From contig JANNGT010000294.1 in the NCBI GenBank assembly GCA_031404015.1, positions 1 through 30,534 of the forward strand: a stretch of 30,534 nt of DNA, written 5' to 3'. Of this stretch, positions 1 to 6,444 are shown piece after piece. This DNA comes from RPQJ01 sp031404015. Lineage in GTDB: Bacteria; Pseudomonadota; Gammaproteobacteria; Steroidobacterales; Steroidobacteraceae. The translations under genes and the position numbers were made by a program. The notes under the pieces are model-generated. The model did no database searches. It saw nothing but the letters and a program-made list of their open reading frames with translations, and had not been told where the DNA came from. Position 1 is the stretch's first letter. Every line of letters begins with the position of its first letter.

Positions 1-30
1 GACGTCGAGGTCGAACCGACCGCGCAGTAA
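1..30 (+). CDS. Possible 3' end of a convergent gene (partial)
   Basis: The first ten codons of frame 1 read DVEVEPTAQ and then a TAA stop, just before the end of the convergent citrate synthase gene. An acidic tail ending there would suit a protein gene running in from the left. Nine codons are far too few to identify anything, and the reading may be chance. Confidence 0.2.
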   Translation, partial: DVEVEPTAQ

Positions 31-41
31 GCGCGGCGCTC

Positions 42-1343
42 TTAGCGCGTGTCGATTGCCTGGTAGTCGCGCTGTGTCGGGCCCGTGTAGAGCTGGCGCG
101 GGCGGCCAATGCGCATGGCCGGATCGGAAATCATCTCCTGCCAGTGCGCCACCCAGCCGACGGTGCGCGCGATCGCGAACATCACCGTGAACATCGAGCG
201 CGGGATGCCCAACGCCGAGTAGATGATGCCGGAGTAGAAATCGACGTTCGGGTAGAGCTTGCGAGCGACGAAGTACTCGTCCTTGAGCGCGGCCTCTTCC
301 AGCTTCTGCGCGAGCTCGAGCAGCGGGTTGTCCTGCTTGCCGAGTTTCGCGAGCACCTTGTGGCACATGTCGCGAATGATCTTCGCGCGCGGATCGAAGT
401 TCTTGTAAACGCGGTGACCGAAGCCCATCAGGCGGAAGTGGCTGGACTTGTCCTTCGCCATCGCCAGGTACTTCGGAATCTGATCGGCGGTGCCGATCTC
501 CTCGAGCATCTCGAGCACGGCCTCGTTCGCCCCGCCGTGTGCCGGGCCCCACAGGGCCGAAACGCCTGCCGAAATCGCCGCATACGGGTTGGTGCCCGTG
601 CTGCCGGCGAGACGCACCGTGGACGTGCTCGCGTTCTGCTCATGGTCGGCATGCAGCATCAGCAGCAGGTCGAGCGCTTCGGCCGCCATGGGATCGACCA
701 CGTAATCCTCGGCCGGTACGGCGAAGAACATGTGCAGCATGTTCGCGCAGTAGTCGAGATCGTTGCGCGGATAGACGAAAGGCTGGCCCAGCATGTGCTT
801 GAACGCCGCAGCCGACACGGTCGGGATCTTGGCCAGGATGCGGTGCGCGAAAATCTCGCGGTGGCGCGGATTATGGTTGTCCATGCTGTCGTGGTAGAAC
901 GCCGCCATGGACGAAACCACCGCGGACACCATCGCCATCGGGTGCGCGTTGTAGTGGAAGCCGTTGAAGAAACGCAGCAGCGTTTCGTTGATCATCGTGT
1001 GGTAGCGGATCGAGCGGTCGAACTGCTCGAGCTGGCCGGTCACCGGCAACTCGCCGTGAAGCAGCAGGTAGGCCGTCTCGAGAAAGTTGGACTTGGTCGC
1101 GAGCTGCTCGATGGGGTAGCCGCGGTACAGCAACACGCCGTTGTCGCCGTCGATGTAGGTGATCTTGCTCTCGCACGCCGCCGTGGCCATGAAGCCGGGG
1201 TCGAACGTGAAGACCCCATGCTCCTTCGTGATGTTCGCGACGTTGATGCAGTCCGGGCCGACAGTTCCGCTGCGCGCCTCGAGGACCGACTTCTTACCGG
1301 TTGCGGTATTGACCAGTTCGTATTTCTTGCTGTTGCTGCTCAT
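42..1343 (-). CDS. gltA: Citrate synthase (type II)
   Basis: Condenses acetyl-CoA and oxaloacetate to citrate, the entry step of the TCA cycle, in the cytoplasm. The 433-residue product has the usual length of the hexameric type II enzyme of Gram-negative bacteria. The catalytic triad is visible: His269 in GPAHGGANEA, His310 in GFGHRVYKNFDPRA and Asp368 in YPNVDFYSG. The N-terminal part (about residues 40-75, with a YIDGDNGVLLYRGYPIEQL-like stretch) is also typical. The ATG at 1343 begins a normal MSSNSKKYEL-type N terminus. The gene follows the M48 protease gene on the same strand after 89 bases. That gap contains a 10-bp inverted repeat whose inner arm abuts the start codon (separate entry), so translation may be controlled by leader structure. 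Confidence 0.97.
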   Translation of the reverse strand: MSSNSKKYELVNTATGKKSVLEARSGTVGPDCINVANITKEHGVFTFDPGFMATAACESKITYIDGDNGVLLYRGYPIEQLATKSNFLETAYLLLHGELPVTGQLEQFDRSIRYHTMINETLLRFFNGFHYNAHPMAMVSAVVSSMAAFYHDSMDNHNPRHREIFAHRILAKIPTVSAAAFKHMLGQPFVYPRNDLDYCANMLHMFFAVPAEDYVVDPMAAEALDLLLMLHADHEQNASTSTVRLAGSTGTNPYAAISAGVSALWGPAHGGANEAVLEMLEEIGTADQIPKYLAMAKDKSSHFRLMGFGHRVYKNFDPRAKIIRDMCHKVLAKLGKQDNPLLELAQKLEEAALKDEYFVARKLYPNVDFYSGIIYSALGIPRSMFTVMFAIARTVGWVAHWQEMISDPAMRIGRPRQLYTGPTQRDYQAIDTR

Positions 1344-1407
1344 CGTGCAAACCCCGTGTCGAACCTCGAGCCCCAGCGGTCCGGGGTTGGCCAGTCAGGT
1401 TTGCACG
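1344..1407 (-). promoter_or_regulatory. Inverted-repeat leader directly before gltA
   Basis: CGTGCAAACC at 1344-1353 is exactly repeated in inverse at 1398-1407 (GGTTTGCACG), with 44 bases between. Inside the loop, CCCC and GGGG at about 1371-1386 can pair as well. In the gltA transcript the downstream arm ends immediately before the AUG and covers the place of the ribosome binding site. This suggests a structured 5' leader. No known riboswitch family is recognised. Confidence 0.4.
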
Positions 1408-1432
1408 GCAGCCTGTATTGATCAAGATCGGA

Positions 1433-2908
1433 CTACTCCACTATCTTGAGCTTCTGCCCCGGTGTGGGCTCCTTGTCCGGGTACAGGTCGTTCAGGAGCC
1501 TGAGCTCCTCGACGGGGTACTTTTTGATGGCCGATTTCTGCGCCAGTTGCGCTATCCGCGTGTTCGCTCCGGCCTGGATCAAGCGGATGCGGTCTGGTTC
1601 TGCAGCAGTGAATTCGTTATCCCGCAGCCGGCGGAAGGTCTTCACCGATGAGAAGAAGACCGGTTCGAAGCTCGAGAAGCCAGCCGCCTGTCGTGGCGCA
1701 CCCTGGAAAATGTAGGCGAGGTTGTTGTAATACAGGACCGCCACTGCAGCGGGACCCTGGTTGCCCCAAGGCAGGGTGGTGGTGCGGATCACGGCCTGGT
1801 AGCCGTCCAGGCCGTTTGCTGTCAGGGGCCCGGCCGCGGTCGTGGGCACGCCCTGCAAGTACCGGCCCAGGAATTCCTTTGGCGACATGCCCGATGGTGG
1901 GGCCTGGGCGGACACCTTCATCGTCATGTCCTTGGCCAGGGGGTAGGCCAGCACTTGTGCACGCTGGTTGTCGACGGTCCAGCCGCTGGGGAATGCCATC
2001 GTGATACCGAGGTCCGCGTGATACAGGCGGGAGCCGCGGACCACGCCCTGCGCGCGGCTTTCGCCGATCGGCAAGCTGTTGATATGCGAGAGATAAAGGT
2101 CGCGGTTGGGCGGGCGGTCCTCGGCGTTCTGCACCTTGGCAGCAGCCTTGACCACTTCGTGCAGGCGGGTGTCGTTGTCGGGGTGTGACGAAAACACACC
2201 GTGATAGACGCGGGGCGGTCGGTTCTCCTGCCGCGCCTTCTGGATTTCGAACATCTCCTGGTTCTTGAGCAGCCGCACGACGTCGATCATGGCCTCCGGC
2301 TCGTACCCGATGCGGTTGAGGTACTCGGCCCCCAGGCCGTCGGCTTCCAGTTCCATGTCGCGCCCATAGCCACTGATCAGTGCGCTGCCGGCCATGTTTG
2401 CGACGTTCGCAAGGTCGCCGCTGCCCGTCAGGATGCCGACAACGACGGCGCCAACCCCCGCCGCCGTTGCGCCCGTCTGCTGGCGCACCGTGTGCCGGGC
2501 CGTGACATGCCCGACTTCGTGCCCCAGCACGGCGGCCAGCTCAGCCTCCGAGTTCAGGTACGACATGATGCCGCGCGTGACGTAGATGTAGCCGCCCGGC
2601 AGCGCGAACGCATTGACCACGTCGCTGTCGAGCACGGTGAAGGTGAATTGCAGGTTGGGGCGGTGACTTTGCGCCGCGATGCGCTGGCCGACCGCATTCA
2701 CGTACTGCTGCAATGCCTCGTCGTCGTAGCGGCCATATTCCTGCAGGACCTGCGGGTGCATCTTGCGGCCCGTCTCGATTTCCTGCGCTTCGCTCATCAG
2801 GACGACGTCTTGGCCACCGGTGACCGGATTTGTGGCGCACCCGCCGAGCGCGGCCAGCACGATGCCGAGCGCCAGGGCGGCCAGCGAGAGGCGTGGCGAA
2901 ATGGACAT
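1433..2908 (-). CDS. M48 family metalloprotease, lipoprotein
   Basis: A predicted zinc-dependent protease of the periplasm or outer membrane, related to the BepA/LoiP group that acts on misassembled envelope proteins. The start chosen is the ATG at 2908, which has GGAG about 8 bases upstream; an in-frame extension to 3001 lacks signal features. The first 24 residues form a lipoprotein signal ending in LGGC, with Cys24 as the lipidated residue. HEVGH at residues 130-134 is the zinc motif, and a later ELEAD motif supplies the third ligand. The C-terminal half is a separate domain, and its end resembles the peptidoglycan-binding tail seen in this family. The product is 491 residues. It is upstream of gltA on the same strand, with no functional link obvious. 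The exact client proteins are unknown. Confidence 0.9.
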   Translation of the reverse strand: MSISPRLSLAALALGIVLAALGGCATNPVTGGQDVVLMSEAQEIETGRKMHPQVLQEYGRYDDEALQQYVNAVGQRIAAQSHRPNLQFTFTVLDSDVVNAFALPGGYIYVTRGIMSYLNSEAELAAVLGHEVGHVTARHTVRQQTGATAAGVGAVVVGILTGSGDLANVANMAGSALISGYGRDMELEADGLGAEYLNRIGYEPEAMIDVVRLLKNQEMFEIQKARQENRPPRVYHGVFSSHPDNDTRLHEVVKAAAKVQNAEDRPPNRDLYLSHINSLPIGESRAQGVVRGSRLYHADLGITMAFPSGWTVDNQRAQVLAYPLAKDMTMKVSAQAPPSGMSPKEFLGRYLQGVPTTAAGPLTANGLDGYQAVIRTTTLPWGNQGPAAVAVLYYNNLAYIFQGAPRQAAGFSSFEPVFFSSVKTFRRLRDNEFTAAEPDRIRLIQAGANTRIAQLAQKSAIKKYPVEELRLLNDLYPDKEPTPGQKLKIVE

Positions 2909-3060
2909 GGTTCGCTCCGGAACGGTGGATCCTGAGTCTAGAGTGCGTTGCGACGGGCTGAAAGTTCCGGCGCGCTTGCGGAAAACTGCCGCGGCCGGCA
3001 AGCCAGCGAGGCGAGCGCTTACGCGCTAAAGCGCCCCGCGCAGTCCGCGCCCTATAACGC

Positions 3061-3084
3061 AACGGGGCGCCAAGGCGCCCCGTT
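3061..3084 (-). terminator. Hairpin terminator after rpmE
   Basis: AACGGGGCGCC at 3061-3071 pairs perfectly with GGCGCCCCGTT at 3074-3084. This very stable GC stem lies about 50 bases past the rpmE stop and before the M48 gene. The following bases on the minus strand (GCGTTATAG) are only mildly T-rich, so termination may be incomplete. Confidence 0.55.
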
Positions 3085-3133
3085 TACCGTGTCCGCACGC
3101 CGGCAGGTGCCGATCGGCGGGCAGCAATGTTGA

Positions 3134-3349
3134 TCAGGCCTTGGCAGCGCCTGTCGCGTATTTCTTGCGAAAGCGGTCGACACGGCCGCCTGTGTCCACC
3201 ATCTTCTGCTTGCCCGTGTAGAACGGGTGGCAATTGGAACAGACTTCGATTTGCAGGTCCTGGCCCATGGTGGAACGCGTTTCGAACGTGTTGCCGCAGC
3301 TGCAGGTGACGTTGATCGCCTTGTAGTTCGGATGGATCGCGTCTTTCAT
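3134..3349 (-). CDS. rpmE: 50S ribosomal protein L31
   Basis: Small protein of the large ribosomal subunit, placed at the bridge between the subunits. The 71-residue product starts MKDAIHPNYK, the family signature. It has the four cysteines of the zinc-binding form: Cys16 and Cys18 (CSCG), then Cys37 and Cys40 (CSNC). This is the primary L31, not the zinc-independent paralogue that lacks these cysteines. The start is the ATG at 3349; a longer in-frame reading to 3499 would run through the promoter and adds no L31-like sequence. A near-consensus sigma-70 promoter lies 38 bases upstream and a strong hairpin follows the gene, so it is probably a single-gene transcript. Confidence 0.96.
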   Translation of the reverse strand: MKDAIHPNYKAINVTCSCGNTFETRSTMGQDLQIEVCSNCHPFYTGKQKMVDTGGRVDRFRKKYATGAAKA

Positions 3350-3386
3350 GGCGCAGCTCACAGGCAGGTGCAAAATAGGGTCGGGA

Positions 3387-3415
3387 ATTATAGGGACAGC
3401 GCGAACCGTCGACAA
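3387..3415 (-). promoter_or_regulatory. rpmE promoter
   Basis: On the minus strand, TTGTCG (3410-3415) is followed by exactly 17 bases and then a perfect TATAAT (3387-3392). The predicted start of transcription is about 30 bases before the rpmE ATG. The -10 box is full consensus, as suits a highly expressed ribosomal protein gene. Confidence 0.75.
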
Positions 3416-3491
3416 GGTCCGCGTGCAGGAGGGCCTCAAACTTGTGTCGTAGCCAACTCCCTCCGGTCCAGTCCGCTGTGATTTGACAATG

Positions 3492-3526
3492 TTATCCACA
3501 AAACCTGTGGATAACTGTGTGGATGA
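3492..3526. promoter_or_regulatory. Cluster of three DnaA-box-like sites
   Basis: TTATCCACA at 3492-3500 is a perfect consensus DnaA box on the plus strand. TGTGGATAA at 3506-3514 is the same box in reverse, and TGTGGATGA at 3518-3526 is a third with one mismatch. The first two form a 10-bp inverted repeat around AAACC. The cluster lies between the rpmE promoter and an AT-rich segment. In other bacteria such groups bind DnaA for gene control or titration, or as part of origins. Which applies here cannot be told from sequence alone. Confidence 0.5.
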
Positions 3527-3576
3527 CGGCAGGCACTAGCGGCCTTCCGCCGCGCTGTTTGCAGTTTTTGCCGCAT

Positions 3577-3593
3577 TGATCAAATTTTGATCA
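3577..3593. promoter_or_regulatory. Palindromic operator-like site
   Basis: TGATCAAA (3577-3584) and TTTGATCA (3586-3593) form a perfect 8-bp inverted repeat around one T. It overlaps the weak -35 region of the plus-strand promoter proposed for the small RNA. It resembles a dimeric repressor site, but I cannot name the regulator. The GATC sequences inside would also be Dam sites if the host has Dam. Confidence 0.35.
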
Positions 3594-3613
3594 GACTGCT
3601 TTTTCTATAAAAT
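3585..3613 (+). promoter_or_regulatory. Candidate promoter of the small RNA
   Basis: TAAAAT at 3608-3613 matches five of six -10 positions. TTTTGA at 3585-3590 lies 17 bases upstream and is a poor -35. An overlapping -10 reading, TATAAA at 3606, is equally good. The expected transcription start is about 3619-3621, exactly where the first hairpin begins. Confidence 0.4.
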
Positions 3614-3618
3614 TCAAT

Positions 3619-3749
3619 AACATATGATCTTCGGCTCATGTGTCACTTGCGTTACAGCCCGTAACCCGGCGAAAGTCGGTCGCATCTCCCGCGTTGTGCA
3701 TAAGTTGGTTTTGGGGTACTCCAAACTACTTCTGTGCGCAAGCTTTTTT
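3619..3749 (+). ncRNA. Candidate structured small RNA, unnamed
   Basis: This 131-base stretch has no convincing protein gene but carries four consecutive hairpins. At 3621-3642 CATATGA pairs with TCATGTG under a C-G-closed UUCG tetraloop. At 3651-3665 GTTAC pairs with GTAAC. At 3666-3679 CCGGC pairs with GTCGG under a GAAA tetraloop. At 3691-3743 a long imperfect stem of about 20 pairs is followed by six T residues (3744-3749), the shape of an intrinsic terminator on the plus strand. A TATAAAAT-type -10 precedes it at the right distance. It converges on hemW and could also act on that transcript's 3' end. It does not look like tmRNA, SRP RNA, RNase P RNA or 6S RNA. Promoter strength and function are inferred, not shown. 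Confidence 0.5.
3691..3749 (+). terminator. Intrinsic terminator of the candidate small RNA
   Basis: Left arm 3691-3714 and right arm 3721-3743 pair imperfectly over about 20 base pairs, including G-U pairs and small bulges, around a GGTACT loop. Six T residues follow at once. The T run is on the plus strand only, so the terminator does not serve hemW. Confidence 0.6.
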
Positions 3750-3807
3750 ACGGCCGGCTGCCACCGCTCGTGTAGGCGTACTGGAAGCTCATTCGGCCGA
3801 ATCTCTC

Positions 3808-4971
3808 TCAACCCGGCAGAAATAGCTCCTGTAGGTCATTGAGAAATCGACGCCCAAGCGCGGTTGGTCGACAAAGGTCGGGCTGCCAGTCGAGCAATCC
3901 GCGCCCGATGCCGCGTCTCACGGGTACGGCGAGAGACTCACGCGAGAGCCCGGTGCGGTGCTCGTACAGGGCGGGATCGAAACCGTCGACCAACCGCAGG
4001 GCATTCAAGGCGAACTCGAAGGGCAGGTCAGCCGGGGGCACGATTCTGCTCTCTTCGATGCGTCCGGCGACGCTCGCGGCTGCCAGGTAGGCAGCCGGGT
4101 GACGTAGACGGACCGTCCGCTCGATGGCACCCGAGTCGGCGAGCGTCACCTTGCCGTGCGCGCCAGCGCCCACACCCAGGTAATCGCCAAACTCCCAGTA
4201 CACGAGGTTGTGGCGACAGCGGCGTCCCGGCAGCGCGTACCCGGAGACTTCGTAGTGCAGGTAGCCCGCGTGGGCCAGGCGGGCCTGGCACTCGACCTGC
4301 ATCGACCACGCCAGGTCTTCATCGGGCAGGCGCGCGGGCGGTCGCTTCGCGAAGGGGGTCTCCGGCTCGAGCGTCAGCTGATAGTGCGACAAGTGTGTCG
4401 GCCCGAGCTCGATGGCCCGCTCGAGATCGTCGAGGGCGCCGCGCAGATCCTGCTCTGGCAATGCGTACATCAGGTCGAGATTGAAATTGGCGATGCCCGC
4501 CGCGCGCAGTTCAGCGACCGCACGGACAATGTCGTTCGAGCCATGGATGCGCCCAAGCACGGCCAGCTTCTGTTCATCGAAACTCTGCGCGCCCAGCGAC
4601 ACGCGGTTTACCCCGGCTGCGGCATAGTCGGTGAACCGCCCGTGTTCGATGGTGCCGGGGTTCGCCTCGAGCGTGATTTCGGCGTCGGTTGCAAATGGCA
4701 ACAGGCTGCGGGCGTGGGCGAGCACGGCGCCGATCGACGCCGGCGCAAACAGGCTCGGCGTGCCGCCGCCGAAGAACACCGAAACGACTTCGCGGCCACT
4801 GGCCGCGACGGCGGCGACATCGAGATCGCGCCGCAGCGCTGCGACATAGGCCTGCTCTGCAAAACCACCGGCTGGGACGGCGTGTGAATTGAAGTCGCAG
4901 TACGGGCACTTGCGCACGCACCAGGGCAGGTGCACGTACAGCGCGAGCGGGATCCGCTGCGTGTCGATCAC
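3808..4971 (-). CDS. hemW: Radical SAM heme chaperone HemW
   Basis: HemW binds heme and hands it to haem proteins such as respiratory enzymes; older annotations call it oxygen-independent coproporphyrinogen III oxidase-like. The 387-residue product opens with the radical SAM motif CVRKCPYCDF (Cys18, Cys22, Cys25), followed by FFGGGTPS and the usual LEANPGTIE segment. The true HemN enzyme has an extra N-terminal region that is missing here, so HemW is the better call. The start is GTG at 4971, whose first bases overlap the rdgB stop as GTGA. This implies translational coupling in an rph-rdgB-hemW operon. A haem chaperone is a plausible partner for the haem-rich oxidase encoded further right, but the link is only an inference. 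Confidence 0.92.
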   Translation of the reverse strand: MIDTQRIPLALYVHLPWCVRKCPYCDFNSHAVPAGGFAEQAYVAALRRDLDVAAVAASGREVVSVFFGGGTPSLFAPASIGAVLAHARSLLPFATDAEITLEANPGTIEHGRFTDYAAAGVNRVSLGAQSFDEQKLAVLGRIHGSNDIVRAVAELRAAGIANFNLDLMYALPEQDLRGALDDLERAIELGPTHLSHYQLTLEPETPFAKRPPARLPDEDLAWSMQVECQARLAHAGYLHYEVSGYALPGRRCRHNLVYWEFGDYLGVGAGAHGKVTLADSGAIERTVRLRHPAAYLAAASVAGRIEESRIVPPADLPFEFALNALRLVDGFDPALYEHRTGLSRESLAVPVRRGIGRGLLDWQPDLCRPTALGRRFLNDLQELFLPG

Positions 4972-5591
4972 GGCGCTGGCGCGGCTGGCGCAGCGGCGGC
5001 CAGCGCAGCGACGAGGCCGCGCAACGCGAGGCCGCGGTGACTCCGCCAGTTTTTTTCGTCTGCGGGCAACTCTGCTGCCGTGCGCGCGCCTGCATCGACG
5101 AGAAACAGCGGGTCGTACCCGAAGCCGCCGGTGCCGCGGGCGACGCGACCGATGCGGCCTTCCCAGGCAGCCTGTGCGATCTCCGGCGACGGATCTTCAG
5201 GCCGGCGCAGGAACACCATCGCACAGCGGTAGCGCGCGGTGCGCGCAGGGTCGTCGACCACGGTCAGTTGCTGGAGCAGCAATGCGTTGTTAGCCGCGTC
5301 GTCCGCGCCGGGGCCCGCGTAACGCGCCGAGTAGATGCCAGGCGCGCCGTCCAGCGCGTCAACCTCGAGCCCCGAGTCGTCGGCGATCGCGGGCAGCCCG
5401 GAAACGCGCGCCGCGAAGCGCGCCTTGAGCAACGCGTTCTCGACGAACGTGAGTCCGGTTTCTGCAGCCGAGTCCTGCGTGAACTCGCTGAGAGGGCGCA
5501 CGTCGACGCGCCAGGGCGCCAGGATTTCGCGCATCTCGCGCAGCTTGCCTGCATTGCCAGTGGCAAGGACCAGTCGGTCCGGAAGGCTCAC
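4968..5591 (-). CDS. rdgB: dITP/XTP pyrophosphatase (non-canonical purine NTPase)
   Basis: Hydrolyses dITP, XTP and related deaminated purine nucleotides to the monophosphates, keeping them out of DNA and RNA. Family motifs are present: ATGNAGKLREM near the N terminus, DDSGLEVDALDGAPGIYSAR, GTGGFGYDPLF and SHRGLALR near the end. I place the start at GTG 5591, which begins MSLPDRLVLATGN and gives 207 residues, close to the usual 197-200. The longer in-frame reading to 5777 lies inside rph and is not RdgB-like. The start is 10 bases after the rph stop, and the stop overlaps the hemW GTG. The extreme C terminus is an alanine/proline-rich tail. Confidence 0.93.
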   Translation of the reverse strand: MSLPDRLVLATGNAGKLREMREILAPWRVDVRPLSEFTQDSAAETGLTFVENALLKARFAARVSGLPAIADDSGLEVDALDGAPGIYSARYAGPGADDAANNALLLQQLTVVDDPARTARYRCAMVFLRRPEDPSPEIAQAAWEGRIGRVARGTGGFGYDPLFLVDAGARTAAELPADEKNWRSHRGLALRGLVAALAAAAPAAPAP

Positions 5592-5601
5592 CCTGGCGGA
5601 C

Positions 5602-6360
5602 TCAGCGCGACTTGGCGCGAGGCGCTCCTTCCGGCACCGCAAGCGGCGCCTGGAGGGCCTCGAGCTGGATCGCGAACAACTGCTCGCACGCACTCGATGC
5701 GAGGTCGAGCAACTGATCGAGTTCATGCCGGCGGAAAGCGTGACCTTCCGCCGTGCCCTGCACCTCGACGAAACCACCGCCGTTGTTCATGACGACATTC
5801 ATGTCGGTCTCGGCGGAGGAATCTTCCGGGTAGTCGAGGTCCACCACAGACTCGCCGCGGACGATGCCCACGGAGACGGCCGCCACCTGCCCGTGCAACG
5901 GACTTGCCGTAAGCACGCGCTTTCGCACCAACGTGGTCATTGCGTCAGCGAGCGCAACATAGGCGCCCGTGATCGACGCGGTGCGCGTGCCGCCATCGGC
6001 CTGCAGCACGTCGCAATCGAGGGTGACCGTGCGTTCGCCCAGGGCGCGCATGTCGACAATCGCGCGCAATGAACGACCGATCAGGCGCTGGATTTCGAGC
6101 GTGCGCCCGCCCTGCTTGCCACGTGCCGCCTCGCGCGCGCTGCGCGTGTGGGTAGCGCGCGGCAGCATGCCGTATTCGGCGGTGATCCAGCCTTCGCCCT
6201 TGCCACGCATGAAGCCCGGCACGCCGTCTTCGACGGTGGCCGTCACGAGCACGCGCGTGTCGCCGAACTCGACGAGCACGGAGCCTTCCGCATGGCGCGT
6301 GAAGCCGCGCGTGATCCGGACGGGACGCAGTTGATCGGGCGCACGGCCACTCGGTCTCAA
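5602..6360 (-). CDS. rph: Ribonuclease PH
   Basis: Phosphate-dependent 3'-5' exoribonuclease that trims the 3' ends of tRNA and other structured RNAs. The 252-residue protein begins MRPSGRAPDQLRPVRI, the family signature. It contains VEFGDTRVLVTATVEDGVPGF, the arginine-rich stretch ATHTRSAREAARGKQGGR, and DCDVLQADGGTRTASITGA, all typical of active RNase PH. The start codon is TTG at 6360. It is supported by TGGAG six bases upstream and by the absence of any other start before the conserved N terminus. The C-terminal tail is about 14 residues longer than in Escherichia coli. The gene is preceded by an unusual 7-bp repeat block. Confidence 0.95.
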   Translation of the reverse strand: MRPSGRAPDQLRPVRITRGFTRHAEGSVLVEFGDTRVLVTATVEDGVPGFMRGKGEGWITAEYGMLPRATHTRSAREAARGKQGGRTLEIQRLIGRSLRAIVDMRALGERTVTLDCDVLQADGGTRTASITGAYVALADAMTTLVRKRVLTASPLHGQVAAVSVGIVRGESVVDLDYPEDSSAETDMNVVMNNGGGFVEVQGTAEGHAFRRHELDQLLDLASSACEQLFAIQLEALQAPLAVPEGAPRAKSR

Positions 6361-6374
6361 GGAAATCTCCAGGA

Positions 6375-6438
6375 AGTGACTAGTGATTAGTGATTAGTGA
6401 TTAGTGATTAGTGATTAGTCACTAATCATTAATCACTA
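6375..6438. repeat. 7-bp tandem repeat with a long hairpin
   Basis: Five exact copies of TAGTGAT run from 6381 to 6415 and are followed by inverted, slightly diverged copies. The last repeats (6402-6418, TAGTGATTAGTGATTAG) pair with 6422-6438 over 17 bases with a single mismatch and a three-base loop. The block fills nearly the whole gap between the PP2C gene and rph and ends about 15 bases before the rph ribosome binding site. It is AT-rich in a GC-rich region, and it is not a CRISPR. Confidence 0.85.
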
Positions 6439-6444
6439 CCTCAC

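Larger units (their letters stand above)
3350..3807. other. 458-base gap between rpmE and hemW
   Basis: This is the largest stretch without a protein gene. From left to right it holds the rpmE leader and promoter, about 70 bases in which I see nothing, the DnaA-box cluster, the palindrome, the AT-rich segment from about 3570 to 3630, and the candidate small RNA with its terminator. About 58 bases then remain before the hemW stop, with a 12-bp palindrome ATTCGGCCGAAT at 3791. Short plus-strand reading frames here look like chance. Confidence 0.7.

Noticed and set aside
144..1421. 425-codon plus-strand open frame opposite gltA
   Set aside because: It is antisense to a full, clearly identified citrate synthase. 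Its translation is rich in Arg, His and Val with no domain, as expected for the reverse strand of a GC-rich gene.
2201..2935. 244-codon plus-strand open frame opposite the M48 protease
   Set aside because: Same reasoning: a shadow of a well-supported gene, with no recognisable motif and no ribosome binding site.
3492..3630. Chromosomal origin of replication
   Set aside because: Three DnaA boxes and an AT-rich stretch are suggestive. However, no dnaA, dnaN, rnpA, rpmH or mnmG gene is near, and the set is small. Kept only as a DnaA-box cluster.
3624..3842. 72-codon plus-strand open frame in the rpmE-hemW gap
   Set aside because: It runs through the hairpins and the T run and on into hemW, has no family likeness and no ribosome binding site. 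The RNA structure reading explains the sequence better.
6375..6438. CRISPR array
   Set aside because: The repeat unit is 7 bases with no spacers.
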